A stretch of DNA of 64,000 nt from Streptomyces sp. NRRL B-24484. Its GTDB lineage: Bacteria > Actinomycetota > Actinomycetes > Streptomycetales > Streptomycetaceae. The stretch is taken from contig NZ_JOAI01000044.1 of NCBI RefSeq assembly GCF_000717715.1, positions 1 through 64,000 of the forward strand, written 5' to 3'. This document shows, piece after piece, positions 33,825-42,808 of this stretch. The notes below the pieces were generated by a model. That model ran no database searches and was not told the origin of the DNA. It worked only from the letters and a program-made list of their open reading frames with translations. Positions within the stretch are counted from its first letter, which is position 1. Every line of letters begins with the position of its first letter. A program made the translations under genes and the position numbers.

Positions 33825-34649
33825 TCAGGAGACGCCGGCCGCCGCCCGGGCGGGTGCGTCGGAGCCGGCCCGTGCCGTTCCGAGGCCGTAGAGCAGCCGG
33901 CAGCGGTCGGCCGCATAGCGCGTCTCGACCACCCTGACGGGGCCGCGGGCGTCGCAGGTGACCCGGGTCTGCACCAGCAGCGGCACCCCGGGGCCGACCT
34001 CGAACCAGGCGGCCTCCTCCGGCCCCGGCATCCGGGCCACCAGCCGGTCGGCCGCCGCGGACTCGCAGCGCCCGATCGCGGCGAGCACCGTCTCGTCGCC
34101 GCCGGGCACCGGCTCCGGCTCCATCAGCGGCGTCCCGGCGGCCAGGCCCGCGCGGTAGTGGCTCTCCTCGATCGAGTACGGCTCGCGGTCGGTGAGCCGC
34201 AGCTGCCGGCGGACGACCACGGCCTCCCCGGGCAGCATGCCGAGCAGTTCGGCGATGTCGGCCCGGGCGCGCACCACGAGCATCTCGAAGTCGCAGGTGA
34301 GCCGGCGGCCGGCGGCCCGGGCCTCCTCGGCGTAGACCTCGGAGGGGGCGGACAGGCAGTCCTCGGGGCCGTCGGCCTGCCGCGGCGGCCCGAAGGCCCG
34401 GTGGTCCAGCATCGGCTGCTGCTTCAGGTAGGTGCCCTTGCCCTGGAGACGGACCAGCCGCCCCTCGTTGACCAGGACGTCGACCGCGAGGCGCACCGTG
34501 TTGCGGGCGACGCCGTAGTGGTGCTCCAGCTCGGTCTCGACGGGCAGCTGCGCCCCGCCCTGCCATTCGCCGGACTCGATCCGGCGGCGCAGGTCGGCGG
34601 CGAGGCGCTGGTACTTGGGGGCGGGCACTCCGGCTCGGGGGATCGTCAC
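33825..34649 (-). CDS. GntR-family regulator with UTRA domain (HutC type)
   Basis: 274-aa regulator. The N-terminal winged helix (residues about 10-75) includes YQRLAADLRRRIESGEW, LPVETELEHHYGVARNTVRLAVDVLVNEGRLVRLQGKGT. The C-terminal UTRA effector domain (about 110-260) contains YSIEESHYR. The ligand is probably a small metabolite, unknown. GTG 34649 is seven bases after TACATT (34657-34662), so the message is likely leaderless. No target operon is adjacent except divergent or convergent unrelated genes, so it may be a global or orphan regulator. Confidence 0.9.
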   Translation of the reverse strand: MTIPRAGVPAPKYQRLAADLRRRIESGEWQGGAQLPVETELEHHYGVARNTVRLAVDVLVNEGRLVRLQGKGTYLKQQPMLDHRAFGPPRQADGPEDCLSAPSEVYAEEARAAGRRLTCDFEMLVVRARADIAELLGMLPGEAVVVRRQLRLTDREPYSIEESHYRAGLAAGTPLMEPEPVPGGDETVLAAIGRCESAAADRLVARMPGPEEAAWFEVGPGVPLLVQTRVTCDARGPVRVVETRYAADRCRLLYGLGTARAGSDAPARAAAGVS

Positions 34650-34656
34650 ACCGGTG

Positions 34657-34662
34657 AATGTA
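34657..34662 (-). promoter_or_regulatory. -10 box of leaderless GntR gene
   Basis: TACATT on the minus strand, seven bases before GTG 34649. A near-palindrome TTCCTG-CATTT-CAGGGAA lies just above (about 34673-34690) and could be an autoregulatory operator. Confidence 0.45.
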
Positions 34663-34905
34663 GTCAGCCGGGTTCCTGCATTTCAGGGAAACGGGCCAAG
34701 AACGCCGTCCGGAGGTTTCGACCGGGCGCGAACCGCGCACACGGGCGCACTCCACCGCAGGTGAGCGCCGGTCCGAACGGCTTCGGTCGGACTCCGCACG
34801 GATATTGGCACCCGAACGGAAGTCGGCCGAAAGGAAGACGAAAGGCGGGCCCGGGACCGGCGAGAACCGGGCGGCGGTGGCGGACGGAGAAGGGATTTCG
34901 AAGCA

Positions 34906-34942
34906 GAAAGGGGCGCGCGAACAATGTCCGCACGCCCCTTTC
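34906..34942 (-). terminator. hairpin terminator after nudC
   Basis: GAAAGGGGCG (34906-34915) pairs perfectly with CGCCCCTTTC (34933-34942), 43 bases past the nudC stop. The remaining bases from 34650 to 34905 hold only the GntR promoter and no supported gene. Confidence 0.75.
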
Positions 34943-34984
34943 CGGGCAGTGACCCCGGGGTACGTCGCCCCCGGCCGGTCGTCC

Positions 34985-35917
34985 CTACCAGCGGGCCGCC
35001 GTCGGCAGCGGCTCGCCGTACCAGAGCTCGACCAGGTGCCGGGCGATCGAGATCCCGGACGGCGGCAGGATCTCGCCCGCCGCCATGCCCGCCGCCAGCT
35101 CCTCGCGGGAGAACCAGCGGGCCTCGGCCAGCTCCTCGCCGTCCACGGTGATCGCGGTGCCGGCCGGGTCGGCCCGGCCGACGAAGCCCAGCATCAGGCT
35201 GGACGGGAACGGCCAGGGCTGGCTCGCCACGTACTCGACGTCGGAGACCCGCACGCCGGCCTCCTCGAGGACCTCGCGGGCGACCGCCTGCTCGATCGAC
35301 TCGCCGGGCTCGACGAAGCCGGCGAGGGTGGACCAGCGGCCCTCCGGCCAGATCGCCTGACGCCCCAGCAGGCAGCGGTCCTGCTCGTCGGTGATCAGCA
35401 TGATCACCGCCGGGTCGGTGCGCGGGTAGTGCTCGGCGGCGCAGGAGGTGCACCGGCGCACGTGTCCGGCGCCGGCCTTCTCGGTGCGGTGGCCGCAGCG
35501 CGAGCAGAAGCTGTGCAGCCGGTGCCAGTGCTCCAGCGCCACCGCGTGCACCAGCAGTCCGGCGTCCCGGTCCGACAGCGAGGCGCCGACCTCGCGCAGT
35601 CCGGCCGGGCGGGCGTCGCCGTCCAGCCGGCCCGGCAGGCTCTCGCCCGCCAGCGCGAAGTACGAGACGCCGTCGTCGTCGGTGCCGAGGTAGAAGCGGT
35701 CCCCGGCGTCCGGCGCCTCGAAGGAGGGGAGCAGGACGAGCTCGGTGCCCCTCTCGGTGTCGACCACGAAGGCCTCGCCGCCGGCGATCGGCAGCACCTT
35801 GGTGGTCGGGTGGCTCCAGGCCGCGGCCAGCCACGGCTCGTCGAACCGGTGGTGCGCGGCACGGTCCACCCCGGCGCGGGCCAGGGCGAGGTGCCTGGTG
35901 TCAGACGCGCTGCTCAA
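34985..35917 (-). CDS. nudC: NAD(+) diphosphatase / NAD-capped RNA decapping Nudix hydrolase
   Basis: 310-aa NudC-type Nudix hydrolase. It has an N-terminal domain, then a four-Cys zinc ribbon (CSRCGHRT...RRCTSC, about residues 138-160). The Nudix box GFVEPGESIEQAVAREVLEEAGV is near 210-233, and the NADH-pyrophosphatase signature SQPWPFPSSLM follows. It cleaves NADH/NAD to NMNH and AMP and can remove NAD caps from RNA. The start is TTG at 35917 (TTGAGCAGC), with a purine-rich GGGGATGG upstream; no ATG or GTG is available in frame nearby. Same neighbour as in mycobacteria. Confidence 0.93.
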   Translation of the reverse strand: MSSASDTRHLALARAGVDRAAHHRFDEPWLAAAWSHPTTKVLPIAGGEAFVVDTERGTELVLLPSFEAPDAGDRFYLGTDDDGVSYFALAGESLPGRLDGDARPAGLREVGASLSDRDAGLLVHAVALEHWHRLHSFCSRCGHRTEKAGAGHVRRCTSCAAEHYPRTDPAVIMLITDEQDRCLLGRQAIWPEGRWSTLAGFVEPGESIEQAVAREVLEEAGVRVSDVEYVASQPWPFPSSLMLGFVGRADPAGTAITVDGEELAEARWFSREELAAGMAAGEILPPSGISIARHLVELWYGEPLPTAARW

Positions 35918-35968
35918 CTCGGTCCATCCCCGTTCGAAGTCGCATCTTCCGAATCGTCGTCACCCGGC

Positions 35969-37363
35969 TCACGGCCGAATGCCGGCCAGCTCGCCCCACA
36001 GGTACGCCGAGGTCTCGACGCCCTTGCGGAGCAGGTCCAGCTCCACCTTCTCGTTGACGGAGTGCCAGCCGTCCGAGGGCACCGAGATGCCCAGGAACAG
36101 CACCGGCGCCCCGAGCACGTCCTGCAGGTCCGCGGCCGGGCCGGAGCCGCCCTCCCGGGTGAAGAGCACCTTCTGCTCGAAGGCCCGGCCCATCGCCCGG
36201 ACGACCGCCTGCAGCGCCGGGTGGTCCAGCGGCGTCAGGCAGGGGCGGGTCGCTCCGGGGAAGGCGATCTCGTAGCGGATGCCGTCCGGCACCTGCCCGA
36301 TCACCCAGGCGCGAACGGCCTCCCGGACCTTCTCCACCTCCTGTCCGGCGACCAGCCGGAAGGAGAGCTTGAGGTGCGCCTCGGACGGCACGATCGTCTT
36401 GCCGCCGGGCCCGGTGTAGCCGCCCCACACACCGTTGACCTCGGCCGTCGGGCGGGCCCAGATCCGCTCCAGGGTCGAGTACCCGGCCTCGCCCTGGGTC
36501 CCGTACGACTTGGCGACCCGCAGCCACTGCGCCTCGTCGAAGGGCAGCTCGGCGAAGAGCTCGCGCTCACGGTCGGTCAGCTCGACCACGCCGTCGTAGA
36601 AGCCGGGGACGGCGACCCGGCGGTCGGCGTCGTGCAGGGCGGCCGCCAGCGAGGCGGCCACCTCGGCCGGGTTCGGCACGGCGCCGCCGAAGGAGCCGGA
36701 GTGGATGTCGGTGTCCGGGCCGAAGAGGTCGATCTGGCAGTCGGCCAGGCCGCGCATGCCGGTGCAGACGGTCGGCTGGGTCTCGGACCACATGCCGGTG
36801 TCCGAGATGACCACCACGTCGGCGGCGAGCCGCTCGGCCTCGCGGCGCACCAGGGCGGCGAAGTTCGGCGAGCCGGACTCCTCCTCGCCCTCGACCAGCA
36901 GCTTGAGGTTGACCGCGGGCGTGGTGCGGCCGGTGGCGGCGAGGTGGGCGCGCACCCCGAGGGTGTGGAAGAAGACCTGGCCCTTGTCGTCGGCCGCGCC
37001 GCGGGCGAACAGCTGCCGGCCGACCGTGGTCGGGGTGAACGGCTCGGTCGCCCAGCCGTCCTCCTTCGCGGCGGGCTGCACGTCGTGGTGGCCGTAGACC
37101 AGCACGGTCGGCGCGGACGCGTCCCCGGAGGGCCACTCGGCGAACACCGCCGGCAGCCCGTCGGTCTCCCAGACCTCGGCCACCGGGAAGCCGGTACCGC
37201 GCAGCGCGTCGGCCAGCCACTCGGCCGAGCGCCGGACGTCGGAGGCCCGCTCCGGGTCGGCGGAGACGGAGGGGATGCTCAGCCAGTCGGAGAGTTCCCG
37301 CAGGAAGGCGGGCTCGTGCTCGTCGATGTAGGAGCGGACGACGCTGTCCGGGGTTTTCGTCAT
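35969..37363 (-). CDS. M20-family dipeptidase
   Basis: 464-aa cytoplasmic metallopeptidase of the M20 dipeptidase group (carnosinase/CNDP-like). Metal ligands appear in YGHHDVQP, GAADDKGQV (with the DDKG bridging Asp), EGEEESGSP and the C-terminal REGGSGPAADL. A lid/dimerisation domain sits in the centre (DIHSGSFGG). Substrates are dipeptides, identity unknown. TAAAGT (37371-37376) lies seven bases before ATG 37363, implying a leaderless message; no Shine-Dalgarno is visible. It follows nudC on the same strand as the upstream gene with 51 bases between them. Confidence 0.92.
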   Translation of the reverse strand: MTKTPDSVVRSYIDEHEPAFLRELSDWLSIPSVSADPERASDVRRSAEWLADALRGTGFPVAEVWETDGLPAVFAEWPSGDASAPTVLVYGHHDVQPAAKEDGWATEPFTPTTVGRQLFARGAADDKGQVFFHTLGVRAHLAATGRTTPAVNLKLLVEGEEESGSPNFAALVRREAERLAADVVVISDTGMWSETQPTVCTGMRGLADCQIDLFGPDTDIHSGSFGGAVPNPAEVAASLAAALHDADRRVAVPGFYDGVVELTDRERELFAELPFDEAQWLRVAKSYGTQGEAGYSTLERIWARPTAEVNGVWGGYTGPGGKTIVPSEAHLKLSFRLVAGQEVEKVREAVRAWVIGQVPDGIRYEIAFPGATRPCLTPLDHPALQAVVRAMGRAFEQKVLFTREGGSGPAADLQDVLGAPVLFLGISVPSDGWHSVNEKVELDLLRKGVETSAYLWGELAGIRP

Positions 37364-37370
37364 ACGGACG

Positions 37371-37376
37371 ACTTTA
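37371..37376 (-). promoter_or_regulatory. -10 box of leaderless dipeptidase gene
   Basis: TAAAGT on the minus strand, seven bases before ATG 37363. Confidence 0.45.
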
Positions 37377-37429
37377 GTTCGCCCGGACGGGTGTGTGCCC
37401 CGCCCACCGCAGCAGCCGCCCGTAACCTC

Positions 37430-37465
37430 GGTCACCTCCCGCGCCGGAAGGGGCGGGAGGTGACC
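37430..37465 (-). terminator. 13-bp perfect terminator after the ABC permease
   Basis: GGTCACCTCCCGC (37430-37442) and GCGGGAGGTGACC (37453-37465) form a perfect stem with a ten-base loop, 15 bases past the permease stop. Confidence 0.85.
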
Positions 37466-37479
37466 GGGGCGGGGGCGGG

Positions 37480-40326
37480 TCAGGCGGTGCGGCGGCCGAG
37501 CACCAGCCGGGACCGGGTGAACACCATCGCCAGCACCACGGCCAGCAGCGGCAGGCCGACCAGGGTGACCGCGAGGTCCGCCCACGGGAAGGCGATCACG
37601 GCGTGGGCCGGCTTGGTCATCCCGTACTGCGAGTCGTAGACCGCGGACGCCTCCATCTTGCGCAGGGCCACCGCCGGGATCACGCCGCAGATCGTGCCGA
37701 GCACCGTGCCCATCGCGGCGATCACCCCGCACTGGAAGCCGGACAGCCGGCGCCGGATGCCTCCGGTGGCGCCGACCGCGGCCAGGGTGGCCAGGTCGCG
37801 CTGGGAGTCCGCGGCTGCGAGTCCGGTCGCGATGCCGGCGGCACCGAGGGCGACCACGCCGGCGAAGCCGGTCAGGGCGAGCCCGGTGAGGGTCTGCTGC
37901 GAGCGGTAGCCGCGTTCCACCGTGACGGCGACGGCGTCGTCCAGCTTGGCCACCGCGGCGGACGCCTTCTGCTCCGCGCCGTCGGAGGGCACCGCGGCCG
38001 GTCGCCAGACGCTGCCGGCCGGACGGGTGCTCAGACCGAGCCGCTTGGCGGTCTCCGGGCTGACCAGCGCCTGGGCGGCCGGAGTCTCCGGCTTGCTGTA
38101 GACGGCGTCGACGGTGACGTGGTGCATGACCGGCTTGCCGGTCGGCATGGGGTTGAGGACGTCCTCCTTGGTCTCCGTCGGCTCCTCGGTCAGGTCGAGG
38201 GTGATCTTCCCGTCCTTGATCAGCTTCCGGTCGAAGACCACCGCCTTGCCCTCGGCGAGCGCCTGCTCGGCGGCCGTGTCCCGCACACCGAACATGTTGT
38301 GCAGCACGGTCGCGTCGCCGGCCGGGACGTAGCCGGCCATGCTGCCGTAGGTCGGGTCGCCGGCGCAGCGCGGGTCCTCGCGGAGGATCCGTTCGACCTG
38401 GTCGGTCGACATGCTCACGCCTTCGGCGTCCGGGTCCCGGACCGGGCAGCGCAGCTCCTTGGGGACGGCCACCTCGACCCAGCCGCAGGACCGCTCCTGG
38501 CAGTTGCTGCCGTACTGGGTGGTCAGCGGGTCGGCGCGCGGGCCGATGTCGGGGACGGACCGCTCGACGGCGGACCGCAGGGCGGTCAGGTCGACCGTCT
38601 TGCCCGGGCCCTGGTCGGCCATCAGCCGGACGGAGCCGGCGGGCAGTTCGGCCCGGTACTGCTGCCGCTGCTCCAGGTCGGAGCTGGCGGTGTAGATGCC
38701 GACCGCGACGGAGCCGGCGACCGCGGCCATCACGGCGGCGACGGCGGGGGCGGTGCGGCCGCGGTGGCGGACGGCGTCGCGCAGCGCGAGGCGGGGGCTG
38801 AGCGGCAGGTGGCGGCCGAGCCGGCCGAACATGCCGACCAGCATCGGGGTGCAGGCGATCATGCCGAGTTCGGCGAGCGCCGATCCGCCGAGGGTGCCGA
38901 GGGTGCGGCCCGCGGGGCCGGTGAAGGTGCCGAGCAGGGCGAGCGCGGCACCGATGCCGACCACGACCAGGCCGACGACGGCGAGCTTGCGGCTCGGGGG
39001 CCGGACCGAGCCGCGGCCGGTGAGCGCCTCGACGACGTCCGTCCGGGCGGCCTGGTAGGCCGGGACGACCGCGGCGAGCAGGCCGGTGACGAGGCCGATC
39101 AGGGCGATGCAGAGCAGGTCCAGCGGCTGCAGGTCGAGGTGGCCGAAGCGCTGTCCGGCGGCCTCCTCGGCCCACGGGCGGAGCACCGCGACGGTGGCGA
39201 TTGCGAGGACGACGCCGACCACGGCGCCGGCCAGGCCGAGCACCAGGCCCCCGCCGAGCACCACGGCCCGGACGTGCGAGCGGTCTCCGCCGCCGGCGGC
39301 GAGCAGGCCGAGCTGGCGGCGCGAGCGGCGGGCGCCGACCGCGAAGGCGGGGCCGGCGAGCAGCACGATCTCCAGCAGCGCCATGCCGACGACGGTGCCG
39401 ACGACGACCAGGCCGACGGTGTCGGCGCCCCCGAAGCCGTGCTGGTCCATCTGGACGTAGTAGGGCACCTGCGCGCGGGGCGGCGGGTCCGTGAGCACGG
39501 TGCGGGAGGTCAGCCCGAGGCCGTACTTGTTGAGTTCCAGCACCTTCGGCCAGTCGAGGACGGCGCCGTGCGGCAGCCGGACGAGCCAGCGGTCGCCGCC
39601 GAAGCGGTCGCTCCGGTCCGCGCCGCGGTTGGCGGCGTGCAGCGGGGCGACGAGTTCGCCGGGGCGGCCGATCAGGGTGACGGCCCCCAGTTCGCCGGGG
39701 AACTCGGCGACGGCGGTGATGTGGAAGGGCGTGCCGTCCAGGCCGTGCAGCACGGTGCGGTCGCCGAGGTGCAGCCCCGACTTGTCGAGGAAGGCCCGGG
39801 TGGCGGCGATCTCGTGCGCGCCGCCCGGGGCCCGGCCCTCGACGACGTTCAGCCGGCCGCGCCAGATCGGGTCGTTGAGGTCGGCCTCGGTGGTCTCGAC
39901 GCCGAGGCGGCCCTCCTTGCTGGTGGCGGAGGCGCTCTCGCCCTGCGGGAAGGGGACGAGCACGGTGCCCGGCGGCAGCAGTTCCGCGGCGAGCACCGCG
40001 GGATCGGTCTTCGCGCTGCGGACCTGCTCGGCGGTGGGCTTCTTGCCCTCCTCCACCGGGGCGCCCCAGCCGCCGTCCTCGGCGTTCGGCGGCTGGAGGA
40101 CGATCGTGCCGCGGCCGAAGGAGTGGAGCAGGCCGTCGGCCGTGCCCATCACGCGGACGGCCTGCTCGGCGGGCTCCAGCTCGCCGCTGCGGTACATCAC
40201 GTCCGCGCCGGCCACGCCGAGCACCGGCAGGGCGATCATGGCGAGGACGAGGGCGCTGCGGCCCTTGGCCCGCGTGGCGTCGCGGCGGGCTATGCGCATG
40301 GCGGCCCGCCAGGAACGGAGGCTCAC
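37480..40326 (-). CDS. FtsX-type ABC transporter permease
   Basis: 948-aa membrane protein with two FtsX-like permease blocks. An N-terminal helix ([21 protein letters not shown]) is followed by a long extracytoplasmic region. Three helices lie near residues 335-470 with the R-G-S-V-R-P loop after them. Further helices ([10 protein letters not shown]..., [17 protein letters not shown]) and a second extracytoplasmic part lead to a last group of three helices ([17 protein letters not shown]...). GTG 40326 overlaps the ATPase stop by 4 bp. Such permeases work mechanically (MacB-like) in antibiotic or lipoprotein handling; cargo unknown. Confidence 0.88.
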   Translation of the reverse strand: MSLRSWRAAMRIARRDATRAKGRSALVLAMIALPVLGVAGADVMYRSGELEPAEQAVRVMGTADGLLHSFGRGTIVLQPPNAEDGGWGAPVEEGKKPTAEQVRSAKTDPAVLAAELLPPGTVLVPFPQGESASATSKEGRLGVETTEADLNDPIWRGRLNVVEGRAPGGAHEIAATRAFLDKSGLHLGDRTVLHGLDGTPFHITAVAEFPGELGAVTLIGRPGELVAPLHAANRGADRSDRFGGDRWLVRLPHGAVLDWPKVLELNKYGLGLTSRTVLTDPPPRAQVPYYVQMDQHGFGGADTVGLVVVGTVVGMALLEIVLLAGPAFAVGARRSRRQLGLLAAGGGDRSHVRAVVLGGGLVLGLAGAVVGVVLAIATVAVLRPWAEEAAGQRFGHLDLQPLDLLCIALIGLVTGLLAAVVPAYQAARTDVVEALTGRGSVRPPSRKLAVVGLVVVGIGAALALLGTFTGPAGRTLGTLGGSALAELGMIACTPMLVGMFGRLGRHLPLSPRLALRDAVRHRGRTAPAVAAVMAAVAGSVAVGIYTASSDLEQRQQYRAELPAGSVRLMADQGPGKTVDLTALRSAVERSVPDIGPRADPLTTQYGSNCQERSCGWVEVAVPKELRCPVRDPDAEGVSMSTDQVERILREDPRCAGDPTYGSMAGYVPAGDATVLHNMFGVRDTAAEQALAEGKAVVFDRKLIKDGKITLDLTEEPTETKEDVLNPMPTGKPVMHHVTVDAVYSKPETPAAQALVSPETAKRLGLSTRPAGSVWRPAAVPSDGAEQKASAAVAKLDDAVAVTVERGYRSQQTLTGLALTGFAGVVALGAAGIATGLAAADSQRDLATLAAVGATGGIRRRLSGFQCGVIAAMGTVLGTICGVIPAVALRKMEASAVYDSQYGMTKPAHAVIAFPWADLAVTLVGLPLLAVVLAMVFTRSRLVLGRRTA

Positions 40327-41090
40327 TCGCCGGGCCCCTTCACGCTGTTGGTGGCGGCGGCGACCAGCAGGCTCGCCGCGTCGCGGCTGACGCTCTGGTC
40401 GACCAGGCGGCCGTCGCGCAGGAAGACCACGCGGTCCGCCCAGGCGGCGTGCCGGGCCTCGTGGGTGACCATCATGGCGGCGGCGCCGGCGTCGCAGCGG
40501 GCGCGCAGCACGGCGAGGACGGCCTCGCCGGTGGTGGAGTCGAGGGCGCCGGTGGGTTCGTCGGCGAGGACGAGGCGGCGGTCGCCGATCAGGGCGCGGG
40601 CGATGGCGACGCGCTGCTGCTGGCCGCCGGACATGTCGTCGGGGAAGCGGTCGGCGAGCTCGGGGATGCCGAGCTCCTCCAGGGCGGCGAGCGCCTCGCG
40701 GCGGGCCGCCCGGCCGGAGACGCCGTCGAGCTCGCGCGGGAGGGCGATGTTCTCGGCGGCGGTGAGCCCCGGGATCAGGTTGTAGTCCTGGAAGACGTAC
40801 CCGACCGAACGGCGCCGGACCCGGGCCTGCTCCTTGCGGGAGAGCTCGCCGAGCACGGCGCCCTCGACCAGCACCCGGCCGGAGGTGGGGCTGTCGAGCC
40901 CGCCGGCCAGGGTCAGCAGCGTGGACTTGCCGGAGCCGGACGGGCCCATCACGGCGACCAGCTCGCCGGGGTGGACGACCAGTTCGACGCCGCGCAGCGC
41001 GTGCACCTCGGCGGCGCCGTGGCCGTGCACGCGGCCGACCTGGTCGAGGTGCAGCACGGGCGGCCGCGGTTCGGTGTGGGTGGTGCTCAT
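40323..41090 (-). CDS. ABC transporter ATP-binding protein (MacB/LolD type)
   Basis: 255-aa ATPase. Walker [10 protein letters not shown] (49-57), Q-loop [11 protein letters not shown], signature [15 protein letters not shown], Walker [14 protein letters not shown] and H-loop MVTHEARH are all intact. The Q-loop and DEPTGALDS wording match partners of FtsX/MacB-type permeases. It overlaps the permease gene by 4 bp and follows the PadR gene by 21 bases, so padR-ATPase-permease form one operon. Expression is likely controlled by PadR. Confidence 0.94.
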   Translation of the reverse strand: MSTTHTEPRPPVLHLDQVGRVHGHGAAEVHALRGVELVVHPGELVAVMGPSGSGKSTLLTLAGGLDSPTSGRVLVEGAVLGELSRKEQARVRRRSVGYVFQDYNLIPGLTAAENIALPRELDGVSGRAARREALAALEELGIPELADRFPDDMSGGQQQRVAIARALIGDRRLVLADEPTGALDSTTGEAVLAVLRARCDAGAAAMMVTHEARHAAWADRVVFLRDGRLVDQSVSRDAASLLVAAATNSVKGPGE

Positions 41091-41111
41091 GCTTCCCCCT
41101 GCGGTGGTGGG

Positions 41112-41711
41112 TCAGATGCGGGACCGGCGCGGCCGGCCCGTGGTGGTGGCGGGCGGCGCGGGTGCGGGCGCCGCGACGGATCGGGCGGCGTGCTGGGCGA
41201 GACGGGTCTCGCAGTGGTCCAGCCAGCGGATCTCCGCCTCGGTCTGGAAGATCAGCTGCTCCAGGACGAGCAGCCAGGCGAGGTCGCTCTGCTGCTCGCC
41301 GGCGGTGAGCGCCTGCGCCTTGAGCCGGGTGTAGTCCTGCAGCGCCTTCATGCTGTGCCGGCGCTGGGACTGCACCACGGCCTGGACGTCGACACCGGGA
41401 ACGCCGACGGCCATCGCCAGCTTGATCGCGAGCTCGTCGCGGGGCGGATTGGTCCGGGGCACCGGGGTGTCGAACCACTGGCGCAGTTCCGTGCGTCCTG
41501 CCTCGGTGACGGCGTAGAAGAGGTGGCCCTCGTCGTCCTCTCCGGCGGGCTCCACGAGCCCGTCGCGCTCCAGGCGCCCCAGCGTCGTGTAGACCTGGCC
41601 GACGTTCAGCGGCCAGGTGGCACCGGTGCGGGCCTCGAACTCGGAGCGCAGCTGGTAGCCGTACCGGGGGCCCTGGTCGAGGAGGGCGAGGAGACCATGA
41701 CGGATCGACAT
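41112..41711 (-). CDS. PadR-family transcriptional repressor
   Basis: 199-aa PadR regulator. The N-terminal winged helix (residues 1-80) has HGLLALLDQGPRYGYQLRSEFEARTG and VYTTLGRLERDGLVEP. The C-terminal helical dimerisation domain (about 95-175) has LVLEQLIFQTEAEIRWLDHCE. An Ala/Pro/Arg tail of about 25 residues follows. In this family the effector is often a transported drug or phenolic compound, and genes pair with ABC exporters. A near-palindromic site covers the start codon, consistent with autorepression of the operon. Confidence 0.92.
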   Translation of the reverse strand: MSIRHGLLALLDQGPRYGYQLRSEFEARTGATWPLNVGQVYTTLGRLERDGLVEPAGEDDEGHLFYAVTEAGRTELRQWFDTPVPRTNPPRDELAIKLAMAVGVPGVDVQAVVQSQRRHSMKALQDYTRLKAQALTAGEQQSDLAWLLVLEQLIFQTEAEIRWLDHCETRLAQHAARSVAAPAPAPPATTTGRPRRSRI

Positions 41712-41734
41712 ACCGAGTATGTATACCCGGTATG
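41709..41734 (-). promoter_or_regulatory. PadR operator overlapping start codon and -10 box
   Basis: A 26-bp dyad: CATACCGAGTATG facing TATACCCGGTATG, matching 11 of 13 paired positions. It includes the padR start codon (41709-41711) and a TATACA -10 box (41720-41725) eight bases upstream. The message is probably leaderless, and a bound repressor would block both promoter and start. Confidence 0.7.
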
Positions 41735-41791
41735 CCCCGGGGCCTCAAGCCCCGCGTCCCCGGACCGGGCGGTCCGGGGCCGGACAGCGGG

Positions 41792-41797
41792 TACGGT
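41792..41797 (+). promoter_or_regulatory. -10 box of leaderless EEP-hydrolase gene
   Basis: TACGGT lies seven bases before GTG 41805. Confidence 0.4.
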
Positions 41798-41804
41798 CGA
41801 GGGT

Positions 41805-42776
41805 GTGAGCCAGCTGCGCATCGCCACCTTCAACCTGCTCCACGGTCAGCCGCTCGCCGCCGACGGCACGCCGCTGCCCCTGCCGGCCGAGCCCGCCGCG
41901 CCGCTCGGCGACGCGATCGCCGACCTCGACGCGGACGTCCTCGCCCTGCAGGAGGTCGACCGCCACCAGGAGCGATCCGGCCTGGTCGACCAGGCCGCCG
42001 TCGCCGCCAAGGCGATGGGGGCCGCCGACTGGCGGTTCGCCGCCGCCCTGCACGGCCGGCCCGCGCCGCTGGCCGGCTGGCTGACCGACCCTGCGATGAC
42101 CTCGCTGCAGGTCTACGGGCCCGCCGAGGTCGACACCGCCACCGGCCTGCCCTCCTACGGCACCGCCCTGCTGACCCGCCTTCCGGTCGCGCACTGGCGG
42201 GCCCGCCGGTTCGCCCCGGCGCCGTTCGGGCTGCCGCTGCGGGTCGCCGGACGCCGCGGGCTGACCCCCGTGCCGGACGAGCCGCGGGCCGCGCTGGCCG
42301 CCGTCCTGGAGGGCCGGCACGGGCCGTTCACCGTAGTCGCCGCGCACCTGTCGTTCGTGCCCGGCTGGAACGTCTCGCAACTGGCCGCGATCCGCCGCTG
42401 GATCGCCGACCTGCCCCGGCCCTACCTGGTGCTCGGCGACTTCAACCTGATCGGGGCCGTCCCGCGGACGGTGCTCGGCGGGGCCGCCGCACTGGACCGC
42501 AGCACCGCCCGGGAGCGGGTCCGGGAGGCCCGGGCCGCCCGCCGCACCCGGCTCGAACAGGACGGCGGCCGGCGGCGCCGGGTCCGCGAGCCCCGGCCCC
42601 GCCCGCAGGGCTGGTACGACCTGGCGCGCACCCCCACCTACCCCTCCCACAAGCCGGCCGTGCAGTTCGACCACGTCCTGGCCGTGGGCGTCCCCCGCAC
42701 CGCCGTCGGCCCCGCCTCGGCCCCCCGCACCGCCGTCTCCGACCACCGCCCCCTCGTCGTCGAGGTCGACCTGTAG
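41805..42776 (+). CDS. endonuclease/exonuclease/phosphatase-fold hydrolase
   Basis: 323-aa EEP-superfamily protein without a signal peptide. Motifs: IATFNLLHGQ at the N-terminus (metal-binding Asn), LQEVDRHQ near residue 47 (catalytic Glu), VVAAHLSF near 185, LGDFNLIG near 212 (DxN) and the C-terminal VSDHRPLVV (catalytic Asp-His). These are all needed for magnesium-dependent phosphodiester cleavage. Whether it acts on DNA, RNA, sphingolipid or inositol phosphates cannot be told. GTG 41805 is supported by the -10 spacing. It is divergent from padR and convergent with the phosphatase gene. Confidence 0.88.
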   Translation: MSQLRIATFNLLHGQPLAADGTPLPLPAEPAAPLGDAIADLDADVLALQEVDRHQERSGLVDQAAVAAKAMGAADWRFAAALHGRPAPLAGWLTDPAMTSLQVYGPAEVDTATGLPSYGTALLTRLPVAHWRARRFAPAPFGLPLRVAGRRGLTPVPDEPRAALAAVLEGRHGPFTVVAAHLSFVPGWNVSQLAAIRRWIADLPRPYLVLGDFNLIGAVPRTVLGGAAALDRSTARERVREARAARRTRLEQDGGRRRRVREPRPRPQGWYDLARTPTYPSHKPAVQFDHVLAVGVPRTAVGPASAPRTAVSDHRPLVVEVDL

Positions 42777-42808
42777 GGAAGCGACGCAGGAGGCGGATCC
42801 CAGGGGCG

